From contig JBHOQS010000023.1 of assembly GCA_042408875.1 (NCBI GenBank), positions 1 to 64,000 of the forward strand: a stretch of 64,000 nt of DNA, in the 5' to 3' direction. Position numbers and translations under genes: made by a program. The DNA comes from JBHOQS01 sp042408875 (GTDB lineage Bacteria > Chloroflexota > UBA11872 > JBHOQS01). Below are positions 7,226 through 16,199 of this stretch, in pieces; positions within the stretch are counted from its first letter, which is position 1, and each line of letters opens with the position of its first letter. Below the pieces are notes generated by a model. That model worked only from the letters and a program-made list of their open reading frames with translations. It searched no databases and was not told the DNA's origin.

Positions 7226-9337
7226 ATGACCATGCGACTTGCTCGGCGGCTGGCGCAGGCGCGGCACCGCAGGTTCGTGGGGCGGGCGGAAGAGCTGGCC
7301 GCGTTTCACGCTGCGCTGGAGGCGCCGGAACTGCCTTTCACTGTCCTCTATGTAGTTGGTCCCGGTGGAGTAGGAAAGACCTCGCTGCTTGCCCAGTTCG
7401 CCGCGAGCTGCCTGGAACGCGGGGTTCCAGTCCACTACCTCGATGCGCGGAACATCGAGCCTTCACCGCAGGCGTTCCGGGCTGCCCTCGCTGCAGTCAT
7501 GGGGCTCGATACGCTGGCCGATCCCTGCGAGGCCCTAGCCGCTGCACACCGGCGCCAGGTCATCGTGCTCGATACATACGAGACGATCGCCGCGCTGGAT
7601 GGGTGGCTGCGTGATCGCTTCCTGCCTGAGCTACCGGATGACACGCTGGTCGTGCTGGCGAGCCGCACCCCGCCTGCGCTGCCGTGGCGCTCCGATCTCG
7701 GGTGGCAGTCGCTCCTGCGCATCCTCCCCCTGCGCAATCTGAGCCCGCATGAGAGCCGGACGTACCTGGCGCAACGTGAGGTGCCGCCTAACCAGCATGC
7801 CGCCGTCCTCGCCTTCACCCACGGCCATCCGCTGGCCCTCTCCCTCGTTGCCGACGTCTTCGCCCAGCGTCCGGGGATGATGTTCCAGCCCGAAGCAGCC
7901 CCAGACATCGTCAAGACACTGCTGGAGCAGTTCGTGCAGAAGGTCCCTGGGCCAGCGCATCGCGCCGCGCTCGAGGCGTGCGCGCTCGTGCGGTACACGA
8001 CCGAGGCCTTGCTGAGTGAGCTCCTGGGCTTCCCAGACGTGCACGAGCTGTTTGCATGGCTGCGTGAGCTCTCCTTTGTCGAGAGTGGCACGCACGGGCT
8101 GTTCCCCCACGACCTGGCCCGCGAGATCCTGGTCACTGACCTGCGCTGGCGGAATCCCCCATGGTACGCCGAGCTTCATCATCGTGCCCGCCGCTACTAC
8201 AACGCGCGCCTTCAGCAGGCCGGGCCGCTGGAACAACAGACTGTCTTGATCGACTACATTTATCTCCATCGGGACAACCCAATCGTGCGGCCCTTTTTCG
8301 TGCAGTTGCAGTCCCAGCACCAGGGCGGCGCTACGGTGGTGGTCGACGCAGCGCAGCCAGCCGACCACGCGGCGATCCTAGAGGTCATCAGCACGCACGA
8401 GGGGCCCGCGTCGGCCGAGCATGCGGCGCGCTGGCTTGCCTCCCAGCCAGACAACGTGCTGGTGTTTCGTGATACCACAGGCCACGTGGCTGGTGTGCTG
8501 GTGCAAGTGGCGCTGGCCCGCGCGGCCGAGGACGACCGAGCGTGCGATCCAGGTACAGTAGCTGCCTGGGCGTATCTGGAACAGCATGCTCCCCTACGCC
8601 CGGGCGAAGAGGCCACCATCTTCCGCTTCTGGATGGCACGCGATAGCTACCAGGCCATTTCATCCACGCAGAGTCTCATCTTTGTGCACATGGTGCGGCA
8701 TTACCTGACGACGCCGGGCCTGGCGTTTACCTTCCTGCCGTGTGCTGTGCCCGAGTTCTGGGCGCCCATCTTCGCCTATGCCGACCTAGCGCGGCTTCCT
8801 GAGGCCGATTTCTACGCCGGCGGACGCCGCTACGGCGTCTATGGCCACGACTGGCGGGCCGTCCCGCCGATGGCCTGGCTGGCGCTTCTGGCTGAGCGCG
8901 AGCTTGCCGCCGGCTCTTTGGCTGCTGCACCTTCGCGTAGCACTGAGCCGCTTGTTGTGCTGAGCCAGCAGGAGTTCGCCGCCGCGGTGCAACGCGCCCT
9001 GCATGAGTACACCCGTCCGGATGCGCTGCGCACCAACCCGCTGCTGCGTTCGCGCCTCATCGTCGAGCGCGCTAGCGCGCAGGGCGGGACGGCAGAGCGG
9101 ATTGCCGTGCTCCAGGCGGTGCTGCGTGAGACGGCTGAAAGCCTCCAGGCAACACCGCGTCTGGCCAAAGGCTACCGCGCGCTCTACCACACGTATCTCC
9201 AGCCGGCCGGGACGCAGGAGCAGGTGGCTGAGCTGCTCGATCTCCCCTTCAGCACCTTTCGCCGGCATCTGAAGACTGGCATCACCGCTGTGATCAACCG
9301 GCTGTGGGGCTCTGAGTTGCAGGGCATGGTGGCCTGA
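7226..9337 (+). CDS. STAND-type ATPase with GNAT-like middle region and C-terminal HTH
   Basis: 703-residue multidomain protein. The N-terminal NTPase has Walker A GPGGVGKT (45-52), Walker B VIVLDTYE (about 112-119), sensor LVVLASRTPP (about 141-150) and the NB-ARC-like GHPLAL (200-205), after an FVGRAEEL entry motif. Roughly residues 370-520 look like an acetyltransferase fold (DHAAILEVISTHEG; VLVFRDTTGHVAGVLVQVAL). The last 60 residues form a helix-turn-helix of the sigma-region-4 type (TQEQVAELLDLPFSTFRRHL). The start at 7226 follows AGGAGG with 5-nt spacing; the upstream extension is rejected. It is probably a signal-responsive transcription regulator; ligand and target are unknown. Confidence 0.8.
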   Translation: MTMRLARRLAQARHRRFVGRAEELAAFHAALEAPELPFTVLYVVGPGGVGKTSLLAQFAASCLERGVPVHYLDARNIEPSPQAFRAALAAVMGLDTLADPCEALAAAHRRQVIVLDTYETIAALDGWLRDRFLPELPDDTLVVLASRTPPALPWRSDLGWQSLLRILPLRNLSPHESRTYLAQREVPPNQHAAVLAFTHGHPLALSLVADVFAQRPGMMFQPEAAPDIVKTLLEQFVQKVPGPAHRAALEACALVRYTTEALLSELLGFPDVHELFAWLRELSFVESGTHGLFPHDLAREILVTDLRWRNPPWYAELHHRARRYYNARLQQAGPLEQQTVLIDYIYLHRDNPIVRPFFVQLQSQHQGGATVVVDAAQPADHAAILEVISTHEGPASAEHAARWLASQPDNVLVFRDTTGHVAGVLVQVALARAAEDDRACDPGTVAAWAYLEQHAPLRPGEEATIFRFWMARDSYQAISSTQSLIFVHMVRHYLTTPGLAFTFLPCAVPEFWAPIFAYADLARLPEADFYAGGRRYGVYGHDWRAVPPMAWLALLAERELAAGSLAAAPSRSTEPLVVLSQQEFAAAVQRALHEYTRPDALRTNPLLRSRLIVERASAQGGTAERIAVLQAVLRETAESLQATPRLAKGYRALYHTYLQPAGTQEQVAELLDLPFSTFRRHLKTGITAVINRLWGSELQGMVA

Positions 9338-9484
9338 GGAGCCTGCCGGGCCGGTCCCAGGACGTGGACGGGCAAAACTGACCAGAAAGTGAGCAGCTTT
9401 TAGCCTGGCAGGCCGGACGGCCAGAGCGCATGCTGGATGTCGAGCCGCGAATGCCGTGCCGACGCTGGGGTCAGAGAGCCTGCC

Positions 9485-9913
9485 ATGCCTGCGACGATCC
9501 ACGCACTGCTCCGTGAAGTACTTGACGCCTGGAACGCCCATGATGCCGATCGCCTGGCCGGCTTCTATGCGCCGGAGTACGTGGGTGTGGACGTGGCTGA
9601 CGCAGCCCCACAGACTGGCCGGCCCGGCATTCGGCAGGCTGCGCTCCGGTACTTTGCGGCGTTCCCTGACTTGGACGTGCGCGCCGATGAGATGGTCGTG
9701 GAGGGCGGCCGCGTTGCGGTGGTATGGACGGCGCGTGGCACTCATCGCGGCGTGCTCATGAACATCCCGGCGAGCGGTCGGGCCGTGGAAGTGCGGGGCG
9801 TCTCCGTGCTGGTTGTACGGAACCAGCAGATCGCGCGCGCCTTTACCATGTGGGACGTCGCTGGCTTCCTGCGTACGCTCGGCCTCCTGCCGGAACTGGC
9901 GGCGGCTATCTAG
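9485..9913 (+). CDS. SnoaL-like polyketide-cyclase/ester-cyclase family protein
   Basis: 142-residue NTF2-fold protein. The pattern LDAWNAHDADRLAGFYAPEY, RQAALRYFAAFPDLDVRADE, VVWTARGTHRG and a C-terminal W-D-x-x-G-F-L-R-x-L-G-L is typical of SnoaL-like proteins, which bind small hydrophobic ligands or carry out cyclisation or isomerisation. A substrate cannot be inferred. The start chosen is MPATIHALLREVL; an in-frame ATG at 9437 has no ribosome site. It is followed closely by two unrelated small genes on the same strand. Confidence 0.8.
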   Translation: MPATIHALLREVLDAWNAHDADRLAGFYAPEYVGVDVADAAPQTGRPGIRQAALRYFAAFPDLDVRADEMVVEGGRVAVVWTARGTHRGVLMNIPASGRAVEVRGVSVLVVRNQQIARAFTMWDVAGFLRTLGLLPELAAAI

Positions 9914-9964
9914 CGGTCTCAGGCACCGGTCCGTACTCGGCGACACGAACGCGAGGCAGGCACC

Positions 9965-10645
9965 ATGGTTATGCGCGACACGCAGGTTTTGGCAGCGCAG
10001 GGCGACCCACTGGCCGGGGCTCCCACGACGCCGGCCCGGGTGGGGGGCATCTGCGCCATCTTGGCCGGGGTAGCGGGGTTCTGCTACGCGGTGTCCTTTG
10101 TACTCGTGGCACCGGCAGCCCCGGGGGCCGGCGCGCTCCTCAGCGCGCTCTTCCTGCTCACCGGTGGTTTTCTCTCCACGGCAGCACTCGTTGCCGTCTA
10201 CGCGCGGCTGCGGGAAGTCGAGCCGTCTGCGGCGCTCTGGGCGCTGCTCCTGGGCGTGGGCGCGGCTGGCGGCTCGGCGATCCACGGCGGCTACGACCTT
10301 GCGCTGGCACTCCATCCGTCTGCAGTGCCCGTGGCCGAGCTCCCGAGCCAGGTCGATCCTCGCGGCCTGCTCACGTTCGCGGGAGCGGCGAGCGCGATCT
10401 TTGTGGTGTCCTGGCTGATGCAGCGCAGCACAACGTTCCCGCGCGGACTGGCCGCCCTGGGCTACGTGCTGGCCGCGCTGCTGGTGATGATCTACCTCGG
10501 CCGCCTGATCGTCCTAGACCCGAGCAGTCCGCTGATCCTCGGTCCGGCCGCGCTGGCCGGCTTCATCGTCAACCCGGCCTGGTATCTGTGGCTTGGGCTG
10601 TCGCTGCTGGGCCGCAATCGCAGGCACATCACCGTCGCGCGCTGA
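9965..10645 (+). CDS. polytopic membrane protein, unknown function
   Basis: 226 residues with about six hydrophobic segments (for example GGICAILAGVAGFCYAVSFV, LLSALFLLTGGFLSTAALVA, GLAALGYVLAALLVMIYL and the C-terminal NPAWYLWLGLSLLG). The loop Y-A-R-L-R-E between helices two and three and the overall layout recall DUF4386-type proteins, but the match is weak. A GAGGCAGG site precedes the ATG. It lies 51 bp after the SnoaL-like gene and may be cotranscribed with it. Confidence 0.7.
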   Translation: MVMRDTQVLAAQGDPLAGAPTTPARVGGICAILAGVAGFCYAVSFVLVAPAAPGAGALLSALFLLTGGFLSTAALVAVYARLREVEPSAALWALLLGVGAAGGSAIHGGYDLALALHPSAVPVAELPSQVDPRGLLTFAGAASAIFVVSWLMQRSTTFPRGLAALGYVLAALLVMIYLGRLIVLDPSSPLILGPAALAGFIVNPAWYLWLGLSLLGRNRRHITVAR

Positions 10646-10712
10646 CTGGACTGGCACGATCCATGCGGTGACTGCACAGCAGGGCTATCCACCTCAGCGA
10701 GAGGACACTGCC

Positions 10713-11348
10713 ATGGCCGCGCCGCACTCGTGGGATCCGCAGGCTGAACTCGACGCGATCCAGCAGCAGCTCCAGCGCGACCGGGAGTTCGGCCTCCTTG
10801 CCCTGAACGCCCTCTTTCGCCGCGGCGGAGTTCCTCTGCCTCACCCGGACGGCTGCTACCGCGGGGAGCTCGTCGCGTTGACCGTCTCCGCGCCGCTCGA
10901 CCTGGCCGGCCGCGCCTTCAGCGCTTTTTGGATGCCCTGGCTGGGGAAGGACTTTGACGCAGGGAGGCAGGAGGGCGAGAGCATTTTCCGCAGCCGCGGC
11001 GTGTGGCTGCTCCGTCTGCTGTGGCCGGCCTATCGAGACTGGCGGCCGGATGGCTCCGACCGCCGCCGCGGGCTCCGCTTTCGCACGTCCACGGGTGCAG
11101 CCACGCTCGATGCGGGGCTGCGTGTGCTTAAGCTCGACTACAATCTAGCGACGAACCCTCGCTTTGTGATCCGCGACGTGCTGGACGAGCTTGTCCAGCT
11201 TGCACCGGGCTTCTATCTGGGCAAGGTCTTGCTCCGCCGCGCCGGGTGCCTGCCTCGTTGCCTGGCCTACTTCAGCCTGGCTGCGGTGCACGGCGCGCAG
11301 CAGGGCAGCGGTTTCGGTCTGGACACGCCCGCGAGAAGGCTGCGCTAG
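10713..11348 (+). CDS. hypothetical protein
   Basis: 211-residue protein, probably soluble. The start MAAPHSWDPQAELDAIQQQL is preceded by GAGAGGA, and the codon usage fits the neighbours. Recognisable features are a RRGGVPLPHPDGCYRGELVA stretch, an aromatic patch SAFWMPWLGKDFD and a C-terminal LAPGFYLGKVLLRRAG segment. I do not recognise the family. The repeated small-residue/aromatic pattern suggests a beta-rich lipid- or small-ligand-binding fold, but that is a guess. It sits 67 bp after the preceding membrane protein. Confidence 0.65.
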   Translation: MAAPHSWDPQAELDAIQQQLQRDREFGLLALNALFRRGGVPLPHPDGCYRGELVALTVSAPLDLAGRAFSAFWMPWLGKDFDAGRQEGESIFRSRGVWLLRLLWPAYRDWRPDGSDRRRGLRFRTSTGAATLDAGLRVLKLDYNLATNPRFVIRDVLDELVQLAPGFYLGKVLLRRAGCLPRCLAYFSLAAVHGAQQGSGFGLDTPARRLR

Positions 11349-11566
11349 CCTGCCTGATATTGGGTGGATCCCCGCGACCCACTTGGTGCCCCGAGCCGCC
11401 ACCGTCGCTGGCCGCGCCGGCAGGCGGCCTACTCCACAGGAGTCCCTGTCCAGCGTACAATAGAGGGGGCGTAGATGTACTTTGGTAGCCCAGCCCCCCA
11501 TCGTGCCCGGTTGAGGTCCCCATTTGCCACCTGGCGGTGCTGTCGTGCCTGAGCGGAGGAGCGGAC

Positions 11567-11785
11567 ATGGAACTCGCGCTGCAACCCGAGGAAGTAGCGC
11601 TGCTGAGGCGTATCCTTTCGAACTACCTGTCTGACCTGCGCATGGAGATCGCAGACACCGAGCGCTACGACTTGCGCCAGGAACTCAAGCGTGACGAGGA
11701 GGTGATCAAGAGCCTTCTCGCGCGCCTGGCACGGGTGGCTGCCGAGCAAGCTGGTGAGCAGGCTGTCGAGCAGCCAGCATCCTGA
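11567..11785 (+). CDS. small conserved hypothetical protein
   Basis: 72-residue, mostly helical protein: MELALQPEEVALLRRIL, then a charged LSDLRMEIADTERYDLRQEL segment and EEVIKSLLARLARV. This Q-P-E-E-x-x-L-L-R-x-I-L ... S-D-L-R-M-E-I-A-D-T ... R-Q-E-L-K pattern recurs in small proteins of many bacteria; no function is established to my knowledge. The start at 11567 follows GGAGGAG. The Glu/Gln/Ala tail is variable. Confidence 0.75.
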   Translation: MELALQPEEVALLRRILSNYLSDLRMEIADTERYDLRQELKRDEEVIKSLLARLARVAAEQAGEQAVEQPAS

Positions 11786-11850
11786 TTGGGCCGACGCATG
11801 CGGCTCGGGTCTATGCGATCAGGGGCTTGCGCCGGTCGGGATAGTGTGGA

Positions 11851-11882
11851 CGGCCCGGCGCTCCCTGAAGCACGCCGGGCCG
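11851..11882. terminator. GC-rich hairpin
   Basis: CGGCCCGGCG and CGCCGGGCCG form a perfect 10-bp stem with a 12-nt loop, between two plus-strand genes. There is no U tract. Confidence 0.45.
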
Positions 11883-11949
11883 GGTGGGCTGGCCCGTGCT
11901 GGTCCTCGGGCCGGCGAGCATGTGCCTGAGGCGCTGGGGTGGGGTGGGA

Positions 11950-12474
11950 ATGGCGATCGTGCGTAGGTGTTTTCGCTGCGGGACGCAGGCCGCTCGTGGG
12001 GAGCCAACCTGCCCGCAGTGTGGGGCGCAGCTCAGTGAGCTTGACGAGTTCGCTGTGTGGCGCGGCCTTCGCCGCCTGGTGTACTGGGCCGGCCTGGGCG
12101 CAGGGACGGCTGACGTGGCACGCTTCCTCGCGCAGGTGGCCCTGCTCGCCGGCGTAGGCATTGTCGCTCTTCGCATCTGGCTACCCGCAGTGCTCTCGGC
12201 CCAGTGGGAGCAGGAAGCCATCGCCCTGGCACGCAGCGCGTTTGATCGCGAGCACCAGGAGCTCATTGCCAGCGGAGCGATGCCCGCGGCCGCCCAAACG
12301 CGGGTGCGCGTGCACAGTGTGGAGTACAACCGCGGACAGCGCGCCACAGTGGTCGAGCTAGACTGGCGCCACGCCGCGGCCGATGGGAACGAGACGATCG
12401 AGTCCCGCTGCTATGCCATCATCGAGTACTGGGGTCGTCTGCGCGCGCTGCCGGTGCTCTGTCCAGATGTCTGA
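11950..12474 (+). CDS. zinc-ribbon membrane-anchored protein
   Basis: 174 residues. The N-terminus has a zinc ribbon with two CxxC pairs (CFRCG, then CPQCGAQL about 15 residues on). One transmembrane helix follows at about 60-82 (FLAQVALLAGVGIVALRIWL). An extracytoplasmic domain of about 90 residues contains VRVHSVEYNRGQRATVVELD and ESRCYAIIEYWGRLRALPVL. The start at 11950 follows GGGGTGGG. Function is unknown; the design (cytosolic zinc ribbon, single helix, beta-rich outer domain) suggests a sensor or assembly protein. Confidence 0.7.
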   Translation: MAIVRRCFRCGTQAARGEPTCPQCGAQLSELDEFAVWRGLRRLVYWAGLGAGTADVARFLAQVALLAGVGIVALRIWLPAVLSAQWEQEAIALARSAFDREHQELIASGAMPAAAQTRVRVHSVEYNRGQRATVVELDWRHAAADGNETIESRCYAIIEYWGRLRALPVLCPDV

Positions 12475-12498
12475 GGCACCCGATGTCTGAGACAGGAT

Positions 12499-13677
12499 CT
12501 AATCGCTGAGCACGAATTCTCGCAGGTCACGCACGAAGTGGCTCAAAGGCCGGACATAGCGGGCCAGGCGTGGGTTGCGCTGCGCCCCTCCGAACTTCTC
12601 CGACTCGTCAGGCAGATAGAAGATCCAATTGTATCGCCCCATCGTCTCGATCTTCTCGTCGGAGAGGTCGCGGTCGTAGACCAGCACCTGCCAGAGCTGA
12701 GAGATCCCCAGCGTCTCCAGCAGCTCGACGTTCGACGTGTGGGTCTGCTTCCAGCGCTCGCGAATAGTGCGTTTACATGAGATACCGATAGCATGGCGGC
12801 CGGAGCGGTTGTACACCATCTTGTCGAGCTCGATCTTGGCCGTGATATGCTCAGGCACCTCGCTGGCCTGAATACCAAAGAAGGCACAGATAAAGCCGGT
12901 CACGTCCTCTAGGCTCTGGCCGCCGCGGCGCTTGCGCTTCTGGCCCAGTCGGCGTTCGAATTCCTGCACGAAGGCGGTGAGGATGCGATCCTGATTGGTC
13001 CGGTCAGGGACGAGTTGTTCGATGTAGGTGCGGACGCGGGCGAACGCCTGCACGACCTGGACCCGTTCGGCCGCCAGGCAGCCCTGGGCACCGAGCGTAT
13101 CCCACAGGATCATAACGTCCTTGACCCCGGCCTCTCCCTTCTGCTGTAACAGCTCCGTGGCCAGCCGCTCAGCATAGACGCGGTCATCGCTGGGGATCTG
13201 CTCCAGGGCGCGGTTGACCGGGGCGATCACGTGGCGCAGCGTCAGCGCCAGCGCCTTGAAATGCTCGCGTGTGACCAGCCGCGCCGCCAGGTCCTCGCAC
13301 AGGCGCTCCACTGCCTTGTATGTAGCTGTCCCGGCCCGCCGGCGCAACAGCAGGTCGCGCACGGTATCCTGGAGGACCGGGAGGGCTTCCGCCTCCGGCA
13401 GGATAGCGGAGCGCTGGAGCGCCCGCTCGACCGCGGCGGCAAGCTCCTCGACGAACTGCGTGCCGCGGGCGATGCCGCCATACTGGTCGGAGTTGACGAA
13501 CATGCGCGCCAGCCAGTACACGCTGTCATAGGGATTTTCGACCGTCTCGGCGAGCCAGGCAGCCGCGCCATCTACCAGCGTTGCCGGGGACGCGTCGAAG
13601 CTGAGCGGCAACGCTCGGTAGCGCGGCCCCTCGTCACGGACCAGCCGGCCGTTGTCAAGCTGCGCGCGACGTACCAA
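12499..13677 (-). CDS. putative type II restriction endonuclease (EcoRII-like catalytic signature)
   Basis: 392 residues. The catalytic candidate region is C-terminal: QSLEDVTGFICAFFG (255-269), the acidic KIELDKMVYN (281-290) and ISCKRTIRERWKQT (299-312). The spacing and the K-x(4)-R-E-R-W-x-Q string resemble the PD-(D/E)xK core of EcoRII-type enzymes (family knowledge, not searched). The first 240 residues are helical and could recognise DNA. The start is TTG at 13677 with GGAGG eight bases upstream, so the ORF overlaps the end of the methyltransferase gene by 23 bp. Its pairing with a DNA methyltransferase is the main support for the call. Confidence 0.75.
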   Translation of the reverse strand: MVRRAQLDNGRLVRDEGPRYRALPLSFDASPATLVDGAAAWLAETVENPYDSVYWLARMFVNSDQYGGIARGTQFVEELAAAVERALQRSAILPEAEALPVLQDTVRDLLLRRRAGTATYKAVERLCEDLAARLVTREHFKALALTLRHVIAPVNRALEQIPSDDRVYAERLATELLQQKGEAGVKDVMILWDTLGAQGCLAAERVQVVQAFARVRTYIEQLVPDRTNQDRILTAFVQEFERRLGQKRKRRGGQSLEDVTGFICAFFGIQASEVPEHITAKIELDKMVYNRSGRHAIGISCKRTIRERWKQTHTSNVELLETLGISQLWQVLVYDRDLSDEKIETMGRYNWIFYLPDESEKFGGAQRNPRLARYVRPLSHFVRDLREFVLSD

Positions 13678-14566
13678 GCGGCGGCCTCCAGAAATCCAGG
13701 ATGTACTCGAACGTGGTGCCCATCGTGATGTAGTTCGATGGCCAGCCGAAAATCCCCACGCGGTTCACGATGTTGTTGCGGTTCCAGATGATCGTGTTGC
13801 GCAGCTCGTAGCCGGCATCCTGGAGCGCCTCGACGATGGCGATGTGCAACGGTACGCGGCGATCCTCCCACCACATGTCTGCGATATTGATCACGCAGTG
13901 CGCCCGCGGCCGCAGGAGCGGCAGCATGCGCGCGTAGATCTCCGTCAGGGCGTGCTTGTAGTCGTCGAGGCTGAGCAGGCCGAGGTCGCGCTCATCCTGG
14001 CTGTACTGCTCAACGCGGAGATACTGTCCGTTCTTGCGCTCATCACCGCGGCGGCTCTTGTTCAGCCGCTTGCGGTTCAGCAGCACCGAGTAGGGCGGGG
14101 AGGTCAGAAAGAGCGCCACCGTGTTTGGCTTGAGGTACTTGCTGATATTGCGCGCGTCGTCCTGGATGACGAGCTGCTTAGTCGGCGCATCGAGGGGGAG
14201 CTGGGCCTGGGCCAGCCGGGCGCGCGCCAGTTCACAGTAGGCCGGGTTGATATCGAAGCCGACGGCGTTGCGCTCGCAGTCCTGCGCTGCCACCAACGTT
14301 GTGCCGGAGCCTACGAAGGGGTCCACCACCAGCTCACCGCGATGGGTGAAGAGCTCGATGCAGCGGCGGGCCAGCGCGATCGGAAACGTCGCCGGGTGCT
14401 TATTCTTGTCGCGGATGTCCCGTGCTTCGTAGTAGAACTCCCACACGCCGATCTGCGCCTTCATCCATTCCTTGGCCGAGAGGCAGCAGAGATGGCGCGG
14501 CGGGCAGTCACACAGGCGCTCGTGCCCGATCTCCAGCGGGAGCGTGATCTCTTGCTCAGCAAGCAT
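13655..14566 (-). CDS. site-specific DNA methyltransferase (N4-cytosine or N6-adenine)
   Basis: 303 residues. Motif I is DPFVGSGTT (82-90), preceded by a motif-X-like KHPATFP (56-62) and followed by VGFDINPAYCELARARL. The catalytic motif IV is TSPPY (155-159), and a downstream region to about 290 probably holds target recognition. TSPPY favours N4-cytosine or N6-adenine methylation. Motif I comes before motif IV, the reverse of the common Pfam N6_N4_Mtase order. The N-terminus has a C-x-C-P ... C-C cluster (19-28). It is transcribed first, so the host is protected before the endonuclease is made. Confidence 0.9.
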   Translation of the reverse strand: MLAEQEITLPLEIGHERLCDCPPRHLCCLSAKEWMKAQIGVWEFYYEARDIRDKNKHPATFPIALARRCIELFTHRGELVVDPFVGSGTTLVAAQDCERNAVGFDINPAYCELARARLAQAQLPLDAPTKQLVIQDDARNISKYLKPNTVALFLTSPPYSVLLNRKRLNKSRRGDERKNGQYLRVEQYSQDERDLGLLSLDDYKHALTEIYARMLPLLRPRAHCVINIADMWWEDRRVPLHIAIVEALQDAGYELRNTIIWNRNNIVNRVGIFGWPSNYITMGTTFEYILDFWRPPLGTSRAA

Positions 14567-14862
14567 ACCGGCTCAGCATCTGGCGGCTCGTCGGCGCATC
14601 ACCCGTCGTGTCCTCGGCGTTATCCCTGGATGATCGCCCCAGGCCGTCCTCGGGATGGCCGGAGTACCAGTTATGAGACATACACGCGCAACGTACATGC
14701 CCAGCGCGCGTGTCTGCCCTGATTGAAGACGGGGCTTGGCTCCATAAGATGCGCGCGACGGCGCCTGTCCAGGCGATGGGTAGGATGTTCTACTAGAGTA
14801 TACGGATATGCCGTGCGGCTGCCAAATAGCGCCGCGTCGAAATGGGGCTACGGAGCGGGCGT

Positions 14863-16092
14863 CTAGAGCAGGTTGCCCTGCTCATCGAAGCGCATCGGCT
14901 CCGGTTCGCCCACGATCTCGAGATTGGGATTGCGACGGACCTGGTCGAGCAGCGCTTCGGAGACCTGAAGCTCCTCGAGGTGCAGCGTGCTCTTGATACG
15001 GACAACGCGCGCCTCATCTGGGTGGCGGACGCCCGCAGCTTTGATCCCGGCCTCGATGGCCTCCCGGTCGGTATCGAGGGTGATAGGGATCTTGCCGGCG
15101 TCGATGGCATTGGACGTGAGGCAGTTCATGTACATCTTGCGCAGGTCAAGCTTCTGCACCAGCTTCTTCGTGGTGAAATCGGCGGCACCGACCCCCAGGC
15201 CATTGCCGTGTGACTCAGGGGTGAGGTCAAGCACGACGATGCGCTTGTAGTCCGGGATGCGTGGCCCACCGATGCGGCGCCACATGCCGATGATGTTGTA
15301 GTCCATGCCGCTGCCGCTGATGTTCTTGCCGATCCAGTCCACGATGAGCGTATCGAGTTCGTCAAACGGCACGCGCGGCAGCAGGCTGTTCGCCAAGACC
15401 AGCAACTCACGGTCAGTGTCATGGATCCGCTCTGGCGGCACGACGCGAATCGTGTGCGTGTGGTCGTAGGAATTCTCCACGATGGCGACGCCCAGCAGGA
15501 TGTTCGCCTTTTCGATGGCAAGCGCGGCGGCCGGTGGGATGTTCTCGCCCAGGCCACGCGCGTGCATCTCTTCGGCGCCGCGCTGCTTGCCCAGCCCGAC
15601 GGCGATCATCTTACAGAGCCCGCTTTCGATAGGGCCGCGGAAGGCAGTGTGCGCCTTGACCCGCCCGACCACGATGGTATGGTCGGCGCTGTACGCATGC
15701 TTGTCCATGTGCACGGTCGCCCCGCCGGGCGTCGTGCCCAGCACGACGGTATCCATGCTGGACAGGATCGGGCAGTCCATCGTCGCTTCAGTGATGCCGT
15801 AGCCGGCCAGCACCTCGAGCTGGCCCTCGGCCGTGGCGCCGCCATGGCTCCCCATTGCCGGAACGATGAACGGGCGGGCGCCGGCAGCGCGTACGGCATC
15901 AGCGACAGCCCTGATGATGCGGTCGATCTGGTAGATGCCGCGGCTACCGGCGGTGAGAGCGACGCGGGCGCCAGGGCGGAGACGAGCGGAAAGGCCGGCG
16001 GCGGCCATCTGGCGCTGCACTTCAGCAGCAACGTCGGCGATATGGTCATCAGCGAAGCGCTGACGGACGCGCACCATCCGCGGAAGCTGCAT
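14863..16092 (-). CDS. LarA/DUF2088-family protein (nickel-pincer racemase-like)
   Basis: 409 residues. The N-terminal half matches the LarA N-terminal (DUF2088) domain: ALTAGSRGIYQIDRIIRAVA, ARPFIVPAMGSHGGATAEGQ, and the histidine-containing VVGRVKAHTAFRGPIESGLC. Characterised LarA proteins racemise 2-hydroxy acids using a pyridinium-dithiocarboxylate nickel cofactor. Here the C-terminal half (WIGKNISGSGMDYNIIGMWR) differs from classical lactate racemase, and no larB/C/E genes are in the window. Substrate and even enzymatic activity are therefore unproven. GAGGAG lies just ahead of the ATG. Confidence 0.8.
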   Translation of the reverse strand: MQLPRMVRVRQRFADDHIADVAAEVQRQMAAAGLSARLRPGARVALTAGSRGIYQIDRIIRAVADAVRAAGARPFIVPAMGSHGGATAEGQLEVLAGYGITEATMDCPILSSMDTVVLGTTPGGATVHMDKHAYSADHTIVVGRVKAHTAFRGPIESGLCKMIAVGLGKQRGAEEMHARGLGENIPPAAALAIEKANILLGVAIVENSYDHTHTIRVVPPERIHDTDRELLVLANSLLPRVPFDELDTLIVDWIGKNISGSGMDYNIIGMWRRIGGPRIPDYKRIVVLDLTPESHGNGLGVGAADFTTKKLVQKLDLRKMYMNCLTSNAIDAGKIPITLDTDREAIEAGIKAAGVRHPDEARVVRIKSTLHLEELQVSEALLDQVRRNPNLEIVGEPEPMRFDEQGNLL

Positions 16093-16199
16093 CGCTCCTC
16101 ACCTACAGGGGCCGTTACATGGGCTGTTCACGCACAGACCAGCTCGGAAGTTCTCCAGCAGGAGGCTCTCCAGGGAGAACGCGGGGCTGCACCGTCATT

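Noticed and set aside
8786..10315. 509-codon minus-strand ORF
   Set aside because: Runs antisense across two unrelated genes; composition (Arg/His-rich) is that of a shadow frame.
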